A DNA stretch of 64,000 nt from NCBI RefSeq assembly GCF_017876575.1, contig NZ_JAGIOE010000001.1:1116001-1180000 (forward strand), in the 5' to 3' direction. Source of the stretch: Paeniglutamicibacter psychrophenolicus. Its GTDB lineage: Bacteria > Actinomycetota > Actinomycetes > Actinomycetales > Micrococcaceae. Both the position numbers and the translations under genes were made by a program. Position 1 is the first letter of the stretch. Each line of letters starts with the position of its first letter. Below, one piece after another: positions 25,221 through 34,977 of the stretch. The notes beneath the pieces are model-generated. The model saw only the letters and a program-made list of their open reading frames with translations, was not told the DNA's origin and did no database searches.

Positions 25221-26984
25221 ATGAACCAGAATCCGGACAGCAAGTGGGACCAGGAGGTGGATCTCCTGGTCCTTGGGACCGGAGCGGCAGGCCTTTCGGC
25301 GACGTTGACTGCCGCGGCGCAGGGCTCGAAGGTCTTGGCGCTGGAAAAGACCGAATACCTCGGCGGAACCACGGCCTATTCAGCCGGCACCTGCTGGGTG
25401 CCCAACAACCGATACCAGCGCGAAGACGGAAATCTGGACGACCACGCGCGGGCTGTGCGTTACCTCGATGCCGTGGTGGGGGACAGGGCCCCGCGCGAGA
25501 GCCGCATGGCCTACCTGGACGCCGCGCCCAAGATGCTTGACGAAATGCACGACCTCGGAGTCAGGTTCCTGCGCTCCCCGGCCGTGGTTGACTACCACTC
25601 GGAAATGCCCGAAACCGGACAGACCGGACGGGCGCTGGAACCAGAGCCGTTCGACGGACGCCAGTTGAGTGCCTCCGATTTTCGCCGGGTCCGTCCTCCG
25701 GTGCCCGAGTTCGCGCTCATGGGCGGCACCCTGATGCTTCGCCGCCCCGACGTTGCCGCGCTGCTCAAGCTCTACACCGGGTCGCTGGCCGAGCGAGGCA
25801 AGGCCGTGATGCTGGCCGCCAAGCTCGGGCTCCAATGGGCACTCGACAGGCTGACCCGCCCTCGCGGCACCCGGCTGGTCATGGGCAACGGACTGGTGGC
25901 CCGACTTTTCCACGAATCCCGGAACCGCGGTGCGCAATTCCTCTTCGGGGCCCACACCACAGAGCTGCTCACCGACGCCGGACGCGTCGTCGGGGCCGTG
26001 GTCGTGCACAACGGCAAGACGCTGCGCATCCGCGCCCGCCAGGGCGTGATGCTGGCGGCGGGAGGTTTCTCCCACAATCCGGAACTGCGCGAAAAGCTCA
26101 TGCCCAAGCCCACCCCGCGCTACTCGAGGGCAGGGGAAGGCGCCACGGGCGACACCCTGGCGCTCGCCGAGAAGGTCGGCGCCGCGCTGGGGCGGGACGA
26201 TGGGGAAAATGCGCTGTGGTTCCCCAGCTCCATCGGCCGACGCGCGGACGGTTCCGAGGTGGTCTTCCCGCACATCTGGGACCGGGCCAAGCCCGGCGTC
26301 ATCGCCGTGGGAGCCGCCGGCACGCGCTTCGTGGATGAGTCCGTCTCCTACCACCGCTTCGTGCGCGCCATGTTCGAGTCCCCGGAAGCCGAAGCCGTGC
26401 CGGCCTGGTTGGTCGTCGACTCGCGCACCCTGGCCAAGTACGGGCTGGGCATGATCACCATGCCGCACCTGCCCCGTGTTGCCCTGCGGCGCTACATCAA
26501 CGACGGTTACCTCTACGAGGCCTCAACCCTGGGCGATTTGGCCCGGCAGGTTGGTGTGGACGCCGCGGGCCTTGAATCCACGGTGCAGCGCTACAACGGC
26601 TTTGCCGCCACGGGCGTGGACGAGGACTTCCACAAGGGCGAGCTGCTCTTCGGCCAGGTGGCCGGGGATCCCGCCCACGGCCCGAACCCGAACATCGGCC
26701 CGGTGGCCGAGGGCCCGTTCTATGCGATGGCCGTGGTGCCGACCCCGCTGGCCACGTCCTATGGCATCGAAACCAACGCAAACGGGCAGGCGCTGAATGC
26801 GGAGGGCGAGCCGGTGGCCGGGCTCTACGCCGCCGGAAACGATGCCGCCTCGGTCATGGGATCGGAATATCCCGGGGCCGGGGTCCAGGTGGGTGCCGGC
26901 ATGGCCTTCGGCTGGGCTGCCGCACGCCACGCGGCAGGCGGCGACCGTGCTGCGGGTAGTCTGGAGAAGCTCAAGGCCAAGTAG
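25221..26984 (+). CDS. FAD-dependent dehydrogenase, fumarate reductase / 3-ketosteroid dehydrogenase-like (flavoprotein 1)
   Basis: The 587-residue protein binds FAD through [18 protein letters not shown] (14-31) and [15 protein letters not shown], and ends with the second FAD motif [21 protein letters not shown]. The middle substrate domain contains GNGLVARL and a [18 protein letters not shown] segment. No signal peptide, heme or covalent-flavin domain is present, so it is a cytoplasmic flavoprotein of the KstD / urocanate-reductase fold that desaturates (or reduces) a ring or side chain next to a carbonyl. GAAGGAG lies four bases before the ATG. The gene is followed after 18 bases by a LysR regulator. 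Two paralogues lie downstream at 35.9 and 39.1 kb. The substrate is unknown. Confidence 0.85.
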   Translation: MNQNPDSKWDQEVDLLVLGTGAAGLSATLTAAAQGSKVLALEKTEYLGGTTAYSAGTCWVPNNRYQREDGNLDDHARAVRYLDAVVGDRAPRESRMAYLDAAPKMLDEMHDLGVRFLRSPAVVDYHSEMPETGQTGRALEPEPFDGRQLSASDFRRVRPPVPEFALMGGTLMLRRPDVAALLKLYTGSLAERGKAVMLAAKLGLQWALDRLTRPRGTRLVMGNGLVARLFHESRNRGAQFLFGAHTTELLTDAGRVVGAVVVHNGKTLRIRARQGVMLAAGGFSHNPELREKLMPKPTPRYSRAGEGATGDTLALAEKVGAALGRDDGENALWFPSSIGRRADGSEVVFPHIWDRAKPGVIAVGAAGTRFVDESVSYHRFVRAMFESPEAEAVPAWLVVDSRTLAKYGLGMITMPHLPRVALRRYINDGYLYEASTLGDLARQVGVDAAGLESTVQRYNGFAATGVDEDFHKGELLFGQVAGDPAHGPNPNIGPVAEGPFYAMAVVPTPLATSYGIETNANGQALNAEGEPVAGLYAAGNDAASVMGSEYPGAGVQVGAGMAFGWAAARHAAGGDRAAGSLEKLKAK

Positions 26985-27002
26985 GAACGCGCGGAGGTCG
27001 AC

Positions 27003-27905
27003 ATGGAAATTCGGTGGTTGGAAGCCTTTATCGCGGTTGCCGAGGAATTGCACTTTGGCAACGCGGCTGTGCGGCTTCGCATGGCCCAGTCGCCCCTGAG
27101 TCAGACCATTCGCAAGCTCGAGCGCTCACTGGGGGCCGAGCTCTTTGTTCGCAGTACCCGGTCCGTGGAGCTCACCACTGCGGGGCATGCGTTGCTTCCG
27201 CATGCCCGCGAAGTCCTTGGGCAATTGCGCATCGCGGCGCAGGCCGTCAAGGTGCCCGAGGGGCGGGTATACGGAAGCCTGGCCCTCGGGTTCACCGGGG
27301 TGCTCAACCACCTCTCCCTGCCGCCCCTGACCCGCGCCCTGCGCAAGACGTACCCGGACATCGAACTCACCCTGGTGGGGCGGGTGATGACCCAGGATGC
27401 AGTGCACCAACTGGATTCCGGGGCCCTTGACCTCGCCTTTGTCGGGCTGCCGGTGGACTCGGCCCGGATCAATTCCAGATTGCTCGCCCAGGAGGCCTTC
27501 GGCGTGGTGCTCCCAACCGACCATCCACTGGTTTCCGGGGCAGCCGTGGACCTGACCGACCTTGCGGACGATCAATTCATCACGCCGCCATTGGCTGCGG
27601 GTTCGGCCCTGCACGAGTCCACCATCAGGGCCTGCGCCGATGCCGGATTCTATCCGCAGGTGGCCCAGGAGGTCAGCGACCCCTACATGATCATGATGTT
27701 GGTGGCCGCCGGCATCGGCGTCGCCCTGCTGCCCGAGGGCATCGCCGCCTTCGTGCCGCCCGGAGCCGTGTACGTTCCGCTGAGCGGCGTCCCCCGCTAC
27801 ATGAACCACGGGCTGGCCTGGTCGACCAGGCCGGGGTCCCTGGCCCGCGAGGCCTTCCTTGAGCTGAGCGAAAAGGTGCTCCCGTCACCGGAAATGATTG
27901 TGTAG
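27003..27905 (+). CDS. LysR-family transcriptional regulator
   Basis: The 300-residue protein has the LysR winged helix in residues 1-60 (RWLEAFIAVAEELHFGNAAVRL then SQTIRKLERSLGAELFVRSTR) and a two-lobe effector domain of the periplasmic-binding fold (LGFTGVLNHLSLPPL, VLPTDHPL, GIGVALLPEGIA). Its arrangement resembles the BenM/CatR group for aromatic compounds. GGAGGT precedes the ATG. It lies between flavoprotein 1 and a ShiA-like transporter; a palindrome just before the transporter gene is its likely target. Confidence 0.88.
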   Translation: MEIRWLEAFIAVAEELHFGNAAVRLRMAQSPLSQTIRKLERSLGAELFVRSTRSVELTTAGHALLPHAREVLGQLRIAAQAVKVPEGRVYGSLALGFTGVLNHLSLPPLTRALRKTYPDIELTLVGRVMTQDAVHQLDSGALDLAFVGLPVDSARINSRLLAQEAFGVVLPTDHPLVSGAAVDLTDLADDQFITPPLAAGSALHESTIRACADAGFYPQVAQEVSDPYMIMMLVAAGIGVALLPEGIAAFVPPGAVYVPLSGVPRYMNHGLAWSTRPGSLAREAFLELSEKVLPSPEMIV

Positions 27906-27910
27906 TTTTC

Positions 27911-27927
27911 ACACATTGTCTATGTGT
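27911..27927. promoter_or_regulatory. Inverted repeat before the ShiA-like transporter gene (LysR site)
   Basis: ACACAT (27911-27916), a 5-base spacer, and ATGTGT (27922-27927) form a palindrome of the T-N11-A type used by LysR proteins. It lies between the lysR stop and the transporter start, in a locally AT-rich stretch. Confidence 0.65.
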
Positions 27928-28004
27928 AATTAGGTCGTGGACATAATAAGTGCGCGGGGTCACACTTGATGAAGTTCCTCCACCGGGGGAGAGAAAGGAT
28001 CATC

Positions 28005-29354
28005 ATGAACACCACGACCCCCACCGCCCGAGTTGCACGGCCCAAGGCCGGGCCGCAGGCTCGGCGCGCAGCGCTCTCCGGATTCCTGGGCAGCACGCTT
28101 GAGTACTACGACTTCTTCATCTACGGCTCCGCCGCCGCCCTGGTTTTCTCCCACGTCTTCTTCCCGGCGGATGGAGCGAACGCGGTCCTGCTGTCCATAT
28201 CCACCCTTGGCGTTGCGTACGTCGCCCGCCCGCTGGGCGCGGTCATCTGGGGGCACCTGGGCGACAGGTTCGGCCGGAAAAACACGCTGATGGCGGTGCT
28301 GGTGCTCATGGGCCTGTCCACCTTCCTGATCGGATGCCTGCCAAGCTACAACCAGATCGGCATCTTCGCCCCGATCCTGCTGGTGGTCCTGCGCCTCTTC
28401 CAGGGCCTGTCCGCCGGCGGCGAGTCCCCGGGCGCCGCGTCGCTGTCCATGGAACACGCGCCGGATGACCGCCGCTCGTTCTTCGCCAGTTTCACCATGA
28501 GCGGGATCATGTTCGGCATTGTGCTGGCGACCTTGGTCTTCATCCCGGTCGCCTCGATGCCCGATGAGCAGCTCTGGAGCTGGGGCTGGCGCATTCCGTT
28601 CTGGATCAGCATCTTCCTGACCTTCTTCGCCTTCTGGATCCGCCGCCACCTCGAAGAACCGGAGGTCTTCGAGGAGGTCAAGGAGTCCAACGAGGTTGCC
28701 AAGATCCCCTTCATCGAGCTCTTCAAGCACCACTGGACCGCCGTTGTCCGGGTCATGCTCTCCTCGACCTTCGCGATGATCAACACCATCGTCAACGTCT
28801 TCGCACTGGCCTTCGCCGTGGAACACAACGGCATCGAGCGCACCACCATGCTCGCCGCGATTGCCGCCGCAAACTTCGCCGCGGTGCTGACCCAGCCGCT
28901 CTATGGGCACCTGGCCGACAAGATCGGGCGCAAACCCGTCTTCATTGGCGGCGTCCTGGGTGCCGGGGCCATGATCTTCGTCTTTTTCAACGCCATCGGC
29001 ACCGGCAACGTGGCCCTGATCTTCATTTCCTCGATCATCCTCATGGGTGGGCTGTATGCCGCACCGAACGGTTCCTACATGGCATCCTTCCCGGAGCAGT
29101 TCCCGGCCACCGTCCGGTACTCCGGGATGGCCATCGGCCTGATGCTGGGTCTGCTGGTCTCTGGTTTCACCCCGGCCATCGGCACCATGATGACCGCGGG
29201 CGACAGCTCCAACTGGATGCCGGTGGCCATCATGTGCGCAGGATTCACGGTGCTCTCGGCCATCGCCTTCGCCACCGGACCGGAAACCTACAAGATCCCC
29301 ACCGCACAGCTGGGCATGACCCGCGCCGAACGCAGTGCGCTGGGGAACAAGTGA
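28005..29354 (+). CDS. MHS-family MFS transporter, ShiA-like (1)
   Basis: The 449-residue protein is a 12-helix proton symporter of the metabolite:H+ symporter family. It shows the family N-terminus [16 protein letters not shown], the MFS loop [11 protein letters not shown] between TM2 and TM3, and [17 protein letters not shown] near TM10. E. coli ShiA (shikimate) and related carriers for aromatic and dicarboxylic acids share this plan. GAAAGGA precedes ATG 28005; the frame upstream of it is not conserved. Its stop overlaps the GTG start of a shikimate/quinate dehydrogenase-like gene (GTGA), so a hydroaromatic acid is the favoured cargo. This is an inference. Confidence 0.85.
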   Translation: MNTTTPTARVARPKAGPQARRAALSGFLGSTLEYYDFFIYGSAAALVFSHVFFPADGANAVLLSISTLGVAYVARPLGAVIWGHLGDRFGRKNTLMAVLVLMGLSTFLIGCLPSYNQIGIFAPILLVVLRLFQGLSAGGESPGAASLSMEHAPDDRRSFFASFTMSGIMFGIVLATLVFIPVASMPDEQLWSWGWRIPFWISIFLTFFAFWIRRHLEEPEVFEEVKESNEVAKIPFIELFKHHWTAVVRVMLSSTFAMINTIVNVFALAFAVEHNGIERTTMLAAIAAANFAAVLTQPLYGHLADKIGRKPVFIGGVLGAGAMIFVFFNAIGTGNVALIFISSIILMGGLYAAPNGSYMASFPEQFPATVRYSGMAIGLMLGLLVSGFTPAIGTMMTAGDSSNWMPVAIMCAGFTVLSAIAFATGPETYKIPTAQLGMTRAERSALGNK

Positions 29355-30229
29355 GCATCCGCACGCACCGCGTCGGGCTGATCGGCAACGATCTGGGAAC
29401 CTCGCTGTCCCCGGCGATCCATCAGGCTGAGGCCGCTGCGCTGGGCCTGGTCGGCTTCAGCTACGAGGCCATCGACCTGGCCGGAATCCCGGAGCCGGAC
29501 CTGGGTCGGGTGCTGGCAACCGCCATCGCCGACGGGTTCACCGGTTTCAACATCACCCACCCGCACAAGCAGGCGATCATCCCGTTCCTGGACGCCGTTG
29601 CGCCGGATGCCGCAGCCCTGGGCGCGGTCAACACCGTGGTGATCGACAACGGCCGGATGGTCGGCCACAACACGGACAGGACCGGGTTCCTGGCCGGGCT
29701 GCGCCGCAGTCTGCCCGAAGGCTCGGGACACCAGTCGGTGGTGCTCTTCGGGGCTGGCGGAGCCGGTTCGGCCGTCGCCGCCGCGCTGCTGGATTACGGC
29801 GTGGTCCGGCTGCGGATCATCGATACCGACTGTGGACGGCGGGAGCAGCTGCGCCGGCTGCTGGTGCGCAGTTTGCCCGAGGGCAGCGCTGCGACCGTCG
29901 AGATCGCGGGCACCGACATGGCCGAGGACTGGGTGGGGGAGGCGCAGGGTGTCGTGAACGCGACCCCGATCGGGATGGAGCACGTCCCCGGGACCCCGTT
30001 TGACCTCTCGTGGCTGACCGGATCGCAGTGGGTTGCCGATGTCATCTACCGGCCCGTGGTAACCGATCTTCTCGCCGCGGCGGCGGACCTCGGCTCACCG
30101 GTGGTTCATGGCACCGCCATGCTCGTCGAGCAGGCTGCCGACACCTTCGAGCTGGTCACCGGCCGTTCGCCGCGGCGGGAGAGAATGCGCGAGCGGCTTG
30201 TGGGCCTGCTGGCCTCGGCGAAACCGTAG
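29351..30229 (+). CDS. Shikimate/quinate 5-dehydrogenase-family protein
   Basis: The 292-residue protein has all catalytic marks of the AroE family: SLSP (18-21) for the carboxylate, NITHPHK with catalytic Lys73, GAVNT (91-95) and GHNTD with Asp109. The nucleotide motif is GAGGAG (134-139), followed by acidic residues (IIDTD, 157-160) where NADP-using AroE has Arg/Thr, so NAD+ is the likelier cofactor, as in catabolic quinate/shikimate dehydrogenases. Translationally coupled to the ShiA-like carrier. Role proposed: oxidation of imported quinate or shikimate, not biosynthesis. Confidence 0.85.
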   Translation: MSIRTHRVGLIGNDLGTSLSPAIHQAEAAALGLVGFSYEAIDLAGIPEPDLGRVLATAIADGFTGFNITHPHKQAIIPFLDAVAPDAAALGAVNTVVIDNGRMVGHNTDRTGFLAGLRRSLPEGSGHQSVVLFGAGGAGSAVAAALLDYGVVRLRIIDTDCGRREQLRRLLVRSLPEGSAATVEIAGTDMAEDWVGEAQGVVNATPIGMEHVPGTPFDLSWLTGSQWVADVIYRPVVTDLLAAAADLGSPVVHGTAMLVEQAADTFELVTGRSPRRERMRERLVGLLASAKP

Positions 30230-30284
30230 CGACTGCACGTTTGTAGACTGGTCTTCGGTGGACACGAAGGGAGATGGAGAGATC

Positions 30285-31085
30285 ATGGCGAATTCCCGTT
30301 CCGGGGAATCGGTCGTCGACCGGATCGTGAAGCTGCTCAGTGCCTTTGAGCGCTCCACCCCGGTATTGACGATGAGCGAGCTCTCCCGCGCCACCGATCT
30401 CCCCACCAGCACCACCCACCGGCTGGCCGGCGAGTTGCTGGCCGCCGGCTTCCTGGACCGGGACGAAGAGGGCCGCTTCGGCATCGGGGTGAAAATGTGG
30501 GAGCTGGCCGCCCGCTCCAACCCGGTGGAGGAATTCCGCCGCCGCGGCCTGCCGGTGCTCGAGGGCATCCATGAGGCGGTTCGCCAACACGTCTCACTGT
30601 CCATCCCCAGCTTCGAGGACTTCACGGTGCTCTACCTGGAGCGGCTGGACAAGCTGGGTGCCGCGGTGAACCTTGCCGAGGTCGCGGGGCGGCTGGACAT
30701 GCACTCGACCTCCGCCGGGTTGTGCATGGTGGCGCATGCGCCGCAACGGATCCAGGACGAGCTCCTGGCCGGCACGTTGGCGCGGTCGACCCCGCACACG
30801 GAGACCAATCCGGGCCGCGTCCGGGCGCACCTGGCACAGATCCGCGAGCGCGGATTTTCCCGGCTGGCCGGGGTCCTGGTCAAGGAGAACGCCGCCTACT
30901 CCGTGCCGGTGTTCGGCATGGGCAACGAGGTCATCGGGGCGATCACCGTGGTCACCCCGCTTCTCGAGGAAGACCCCAACCTGATTATCCCGGTGCTGGT
31001 GGCCGCCGGGCGTTCGCTCTCGCGTTCCATGGGTGCCGAACAGCGTCCCTACGGGGCGCGCAGCTGGCTTCCCCGGGGCAAGTAG
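30285..31085 (+). CDS. IclR-family transcriptional regulator
   Basis: The 266-residue protein has an N-terminal winged helix (LTMSELSRATDLPTSTTHRLAGELLAAGFL, about 27-56) and the IclR effector domain (LDMHSTSAGLCMVAHAP, ENAAYSVPVFGMGNEVIGAITV). ATG 30285 is preceded by GGAGA four bases away. IclR proteins such as PcaR, PobR and QsuR control aromatic and hydroaromatic catabolism, which fits its position between two ShiA-like transporters. A hairpin 52 bases after the stop closes the unit. Confidence 0.87.
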   Translation: MANSRSGESVVDRIVKLLSAFERSTPVLTMSELSRATDLPTSTTHRLAGELLAAGFLDRDEEGRFGIGVKMWELAARSNPVEEFRRRGLPVLEGIHEAVRQHVSLSIPSFEDFTVLYLERLDKLGAAVNLAEVAGRLDMHSTSAGLCMVAHAPQRIQDELLAGTLARSTPHTETNPGRVRAHLAQIRERGFSRLAGVLVKENAAYSVPVFGMGNEVIGAITVVTPLLEEDPNLIIPVLVAAGRSLSRSMGAEQRPYGARSWLPRGK

Positions 31086-31136
31086 CAGCACGCGGCAAGG
31101 CCGCTTGGAGTGCGCCCCGCCTGACGCGGCCGAGGG

Positions 31137-31161
31137 CACTTTCCCATTGGACGGGAAAGTG
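31137..31161 (+). terminator. Hairpin after the IclR gene
   Basis: CACTTTCCC (31137-31145) pairs perfectly with GGGAAAGTG (31153-31161) around a 7-base loop. It lies between the iclR stop and the next gene and could act as terminator or, less likely, as an operator for the downstream unit. Confidence 0.6.
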
Positions 31162-31330
31162 TGGCGGCGGGGTTCGGAAGCTTCCTAAGGTTGTAATCCA
31201 GCGCACGAGATGGGCATCACAAGAACCTCCATCGAGCCAGGCAGCCCCGCGACCCACACCCCGGACGTCGCCGCTGATGCCCACCGCGCAGACTCCCCGC
31301 ATTTTCCTACGTTCCCCCAGGAGGGTCCCC

Positions 31331-32713
31331 ATGCCCCGCACACAGATTGACCCCGCCGCCCACGTGCCGGATCGCGCCAACGATAAGGTCTTGGCACCGG
31401 AACCGGTGCGCAGCCCGCGCAAGGCCGCCCTGGCCTCCTTCCTGGGATCGACCCTCGAGTACTACGACTTCTTCATCTACGGTACCGCCGCGGCGCTGGT
31501 CTTCAACAAGCTCTTCTTCCCGGATGCCGACCCGGCCGTCGCCCTGCTGGGGTCGATGGCCACCTTCGGCGTCGGCTACCTGGCCCGGCCGCTGGGCGGC
31601 ATGGTGATGAGCCACGTGGGGGACCGCGTGGGGCGCAAGCAAGCGCTGATGATCACCCTGCTGATCATGGGAGTTGCCTCCCTGGGTATCGGGCTGCTGC
31701 CCACCTACGAACAGCTCGGCTGGTGGGCCACGGGCCTGCTGATCCTGGGCCGGCTGGCCCAAGGCTTCTCGGCCGGAGCCGAGGCCGCTGGCGCCTCCAC
31801 GCTGACCGTGGAGCACTCCCCGGAAGGCAAGCGCGGCTTCTACACCTCGTTCGTGATGACCGGCTACGCCTCCGGAATGGTGCTCTCGACCCTGGTGTTC
31901 ATCCCCATCGCCGCGCTTCCCGAAGACCAGCTGATGAGCTGGGGCTGGCGGATCCCGTTCCTGCTCTCGGTGGTCGTGCTGGCCGTGGCCTACTGGGTCC
32001 GGACCCACCTGGATGAGACCCCGGTCTTCGAGGAAGAGGTCAAGGCGGAGAACGCCGGCGCCAAGCAGAAGGCCCCGGCCCTCATCGTGCTGCGCACCCA
32101 GTGGCGCGACGTGCTGCGCATCGTGTTCATCACCATGTACGCCGTCATGCAAACGATCTTCACCGTCTACGCCCTGGCCTATGCCACCGGCCCGCAGGTC
32201 GGCATTGACCGCACCACCATGCTGGTCATCAGCGCGGTGACCGTCGGGCTGTCGATCTTCACCATCCCGCTGGCCGGCCACCTCTCGGACCGCTTCGGGC
32301 GCAAGCCGGTGCTGCTCGTCGGCATGCTGGGCTGTTCCGTCACCATCTTCGGCTACTTCTGGGCCATCGGCGAGCAGAACATCGTCTTGATCTTCGTCTT
32401 CGGCCTGCTGAACATGTCGGTCTTCTACTCGGCCTGGAACGGCGTGTGGACCGTGTTCTTCCCGGAGATGTTCGCCGCCCCCGTGCGCTACTCGGGCATG
32501 GCCATCGGCAACCAGTTCGGCCTGGTCCTCACAGGCTTCGCCCCGGCCGTGGCCACCCTGCTGACCGGTCCGGGCGAATATGGCTGGCTGCCGGTGGCGA
32601 TCTTCGCCGTCACCTGCGCGCTGGTCTCCGCGATCTTCGTGATGACCGCCCGGGAAACCGCGTTCACCCCGATCGAAGAGCTGGGCACCGGCAACTGGAC
32701 ACGCGCCAACTAG
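31331..32713 (+). CDS. MHS-family MFS transporter, ShiA-like (2)
   Basis: A 460-residue paralogue of the transporter at 28.0 kb, with the same N-terminal plan ([16 protein letters not shown]), GDRVGRKQALM loop and [17 protein letters not shown] segment. AGGAGG lies seven bases before ATG 31331; the apparent longer frame from 30722 runs inside the iclR gene. It has a longer cytoplasmic N-terminus (about 30 residues) than its paralogue. Two related carriers within 4 kb suggest that the region handles two similar acids or that one serves a low-concentration substrate. Confidence 0.85.
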   Translation: MPRTQIDPAAHVPDRANDKVLAPEPVRSPRKAALASFLGSTLEYYDFFIYGTAAALVFNKLFFPDADPAVALLGSMATFGVGYLARPLGGMVMSHVGDRVGRKQALMITLLIMGVASLGIGLLPTYEQLGWWATGLLILGRLAQGFSAGAEAAGASTLTVEHSPEGKRGFYTSFVMTGYASGMVLSTLVFIPIAALPEDQLMSWGWRIPFLLSVVVLAVAYWVRTHLDETPVFEEEVKAENAGAKQKAPALIVLRTQWRDVLRIVFITMYAVMQTIFTVYALAYATGPQVGIDRTTMLVISAVTVGLSIFTIPLAGHLSDRFGRKPVLLVGMLGCSVTIFGYFWAIGEQNIVLIFVFGLLNMSVFYSAWNGVWTVFFPEMFAAPVRYSGMAIGNQFGLVLTGFAPAVATLLTGPGEYGWLPVAIFAVTCALVSAIFVMTARETAFTPIEELGTGNWTRAN

Positions 32714-32910
32714 CCTCACCCCTGGCCCGCCAACCCCTCGCCGGACGACGAGGCAACTAGTAAATGTGCAAGTGGAACAGGTGTTTGCGAACGCGCTTCC
32801 CGTTCAACAGGCAACCAGCCCACGTGTCCTGCGCCACTTCCTAGAGTTGAATCCACGTACGGCGGGCAACCGCGCAGCGCCCGACAGACCCCAACAGAAA
32901 GGCCTGGACC

Positions 32911-34065
32911 ATGACCGGATCCACCACCGCATCAACCCCGCGCTTGCGCGTGGGCATCGTGGGATGCGGCAACATCAGCCGCAACCACCTCGAGGCCTTC
33001 ACCTCCCTCGGGAATGTGGACGTCATCGGGGTCTGCGACGTCGACATCACCCGCGCCCAGGCCACCGCCACGTCCTGGAACCTCACCCACGCGGTGGACT
33101 CGGTCGACGCCCTGCTGGCGCTGGGCCTGGACATCGTCTCGGTATGCACCCCGCACCCGACCCACGAGGAAGTGGTCCTGGCCGCCGCGGCGGCAGGCGT
33201 GAACGTCTTGTGCGAAAAGCCGATCGCCGTGGATGTTGCCTCGGCAGAACGCATGGCCAATGCCTGCGCCGCCGCCGGGGTCAAGCTCGGGGTGCTCTTC
33301 CAACGCCGCTTCTGGCCCGCGGCCCGCGCCCTGCGCGAGGCCATCGACGACGGCACGCTCGGCGCACCGGTGATGGGCCAGGTCTCGGTGCTGCTGCACC
33401 GCGAACCGGAATACTACTCCGCCGACGCCTGGCGCGGCACCTGGGCCAACGACGGCGGCGGGGTGCTGATGACCCAGGCCATCCACTACATCGACCTGTT
33501 GCAGTGGTACATGGGCCCGGTGTCCGAGGTCTACGGAGCGATCAACACCTTCAAGCACGCCGCCCACATCGAGGTCGAGGACTCGGCCTCCGCGGTGCTG
33601 AAGTTCACCAGCGGAGCCATCGCCACCCTGATCGCCTCCACCGCGGCCAACCCGGCACTCGGGGTGCAGATCCGCATCACAGGGACCACCGGCGCCACCG
33701 CCGAGTTGAGCGAATTCCCCGAGGGCAGCGATGGGCGCATCACCATCATGGCCGCGGGCGACACCGTCACCAGCACCCCGGCGCACCCGGCCGGGGCTCT
33801 CGCCAACGTCGGGCTGGCCAACATCAATGCCGCGCTGATCCCGCACCACCGCGAACAGATCGCGGAGTTCGTCCACGCCGTGACCCACTCGCACGACCCG
33901 GCCGTCACCGGCGAAGACGCGACCAACGCCCTGCGCATCCTGCTGGCAATCTACAAGTCGGCACGCACCGGGGAACCGGTGCGCTTCGCACCGTTCCCGA
34001 CCAACGTCCCCACGGCCCCCGATGCTGTCGTGGCCCGTCTCGATTCCATCACCCCGGTCGCCTAA
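32911..34065 (+). CDS. Gfo/Idh/MocA-family NAD(P)-dependent oxidoreductase
   Basis: The 384-residue protein has the N-terminal Rossmann motif VGIVGCGNIS (14-23), the family EKP motif (CEKPIAVD, Lys103 catalytic) and the C-terminal alpha/beta domain with HYIDLLQWYMGP. The family oxidises hydroxyl groups of sugars and cyclitols (myo-inositol, scyllo-inositol, glucose derivatives). It starts a plus-strand run of enzymes: TIM-barrel protein, aldo/keto reductase, flavoprotein, YciI protein, zinc alcohol dehydrogenase, flavoprotein and SDR. The substrate is probably a polyhydroxylated ring or sugar acid. Confidence 0.87.
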   Translation: MTGSTTASTPRLRVGIVGCGNISRNHLEAFTSLGNVDVIGVCDVDITRAQATATSWNLTHAVDSVDALLALGLDIVSVCTPHPTHEEVVLAAAAAGVNVLCEKPIAVDVASAERMANACAAAGVKLGVLFQRRFWPAARALREAIDDGTLGAPVMGQVSVLLHREPEYYSADAWRGTWANDGGGVLMTQAIHYIDLLQWYMGPVSEVYGAINTFKHAAHIEVEDSASAVLKFTSGAIATLIASTAANPALGVQIRITGTTGATAELSEFPEGSDGRITIMAAGDTVTSTPAHPAGALANVGLANINAALIPHHREQIAEFVHAVTHSHDPAVTGEDATNALRILLAIYKSARTGEPVRFAPFPTNVPTAPDAVVARLDSITPVA

Positions 34066-34111
34066 GCCCCGGCCCCCATCCGTTTCCCACCCCCACGATT
34101 TGAGCGAGAAC

Positions 34112-34957
34112 ATGACAAGCACAACCCAGCAGATCGGCCTGGCCCAGCTTTCCCTGGTGGGCACCGCCCCGCCGCAATTGGTGCGCATCGCGGCCGCCGC
34201 GGGCTTCGATTTCATCGGCGCCCGGGTCCGCCCGGTCACCGCCACCGAACGCGCCTATGACCTGCAGCCCGGATCTGAAATGCTCGCCGAAACGCTGCGT
34301 GCCGTGAAGGAAACCGGGGTCGGGATCATGGACATCGAATTCCTGCTGCTCGACGGCACCGACCAGCGCGCCGCCTGGCGGGCAATGATGGAAGCAGGCC
34401 AGGCGCTGGGCGCCAGCAGCCTCACGGTCGCCGCCGCGCTCACCGACCACGACAAGCTGGCCGAAATCCTGGGGCAGATGGTCCGCGACGGTGACGAATT
34501 CGGCATCGTCCCAACCCTGGAGGTCATCTCCTACCAAAGCGTCAACTCGCTGCCCATGGCGGCGAACCTGGCCCGGGAAACCGGCTGCAAGCTCGTGGGC
34601 GACACCCTGCACCTGAGCCGGGTCGGCACCACCGACGAGCAGTTGCGTGAACACGCCGGGCTGATCCCGATGCTACAGCTCTGCGACGGCCCGGCCGTGG
34701 CCCCGGCGGACCGCGACGGCCTGGTCCATGAATCGCGCTCCGAGCGCGGGGTCCCGGGAGACGGGGAATTCCGCCTCGCCGAAATGGTCGCCGCCCTCCC
34801 GGCCGGGCTGCCAGTGAGCGTCGAGGCCCCCTCGGACTCCACGCTCGCGCGCATCGGTGAACAAGCCTGGGCCAACACGCTCAAGGCCGGGGCCGATTCC
34901 GTCGTGGCAGCTGCCGATGCGCTGCGCGCCGCGGCACTGCTCCCGCAGTCCACGTGA
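34112..34957 (+). CDS. Sugar-phosphate isomerase/epimerase-like TIM barrel (xylose isomerase-like; possible 3-dehydroshikimate dehydratase)
   Basis: The 281-residue protein has the AP_endonuc_2 / xylose-isomerase-like barrel. Four expected metal ligands are placed at strand ends: Glu137 (PTLEVI), Asp164 with His167 (GDTLHLS), Gln189 (MLQLCDG) and Glu238 (SVEAPS). Members include sugar epimerases, inosose dehydratases and the 3-dehydroshikimate dehydratases of the AsbF/QuiC type. The nearby shikimate/quinate dehydrogenase and ShiA-like carriers favour the dehydratase reading, while the adjacent Gfo/Idh/MocA enzyme favours a cyclitol or sugar. Its TGA overlaps a possible GTG start of the next gene. 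The ribosome site is weak. Confidence 0.75.
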   Translation: MTSTTQQIGLAQLSLVGTAPPQLVRIAAAAGFDFIGARVRPVTATERAYDLQPGSEMLAETLRAVKETGVGIMDIEFLLLDGTDQRAAWRAMMEAGQALGASSLTVAAALTDHDKLAEILGQMVRDGDEFGIVPTLEVISYQSVNSLPMAANLARETGCKLVGDTLHLSRVGTTDEQLREHAGLIPMLQLCDGPAVAPADRDGLVHESRSERGVPGDGEFRLAEMVAALPAGLPVSVEAPSDSTLARIGEQAWANTLKAGADSVVAAADALRAAALLPQST

Positions 34958-34977
34958 AGGATCGAGAGGCAAACACC

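Noticed and set aside
30722-31330. N-terminal extension of the second ShiA-like carrier by about 200 codons
   Set aside because: The extension lies inside the iclR gene and beyond its terminator; a good AGGAGG sits right before ATG 31331.
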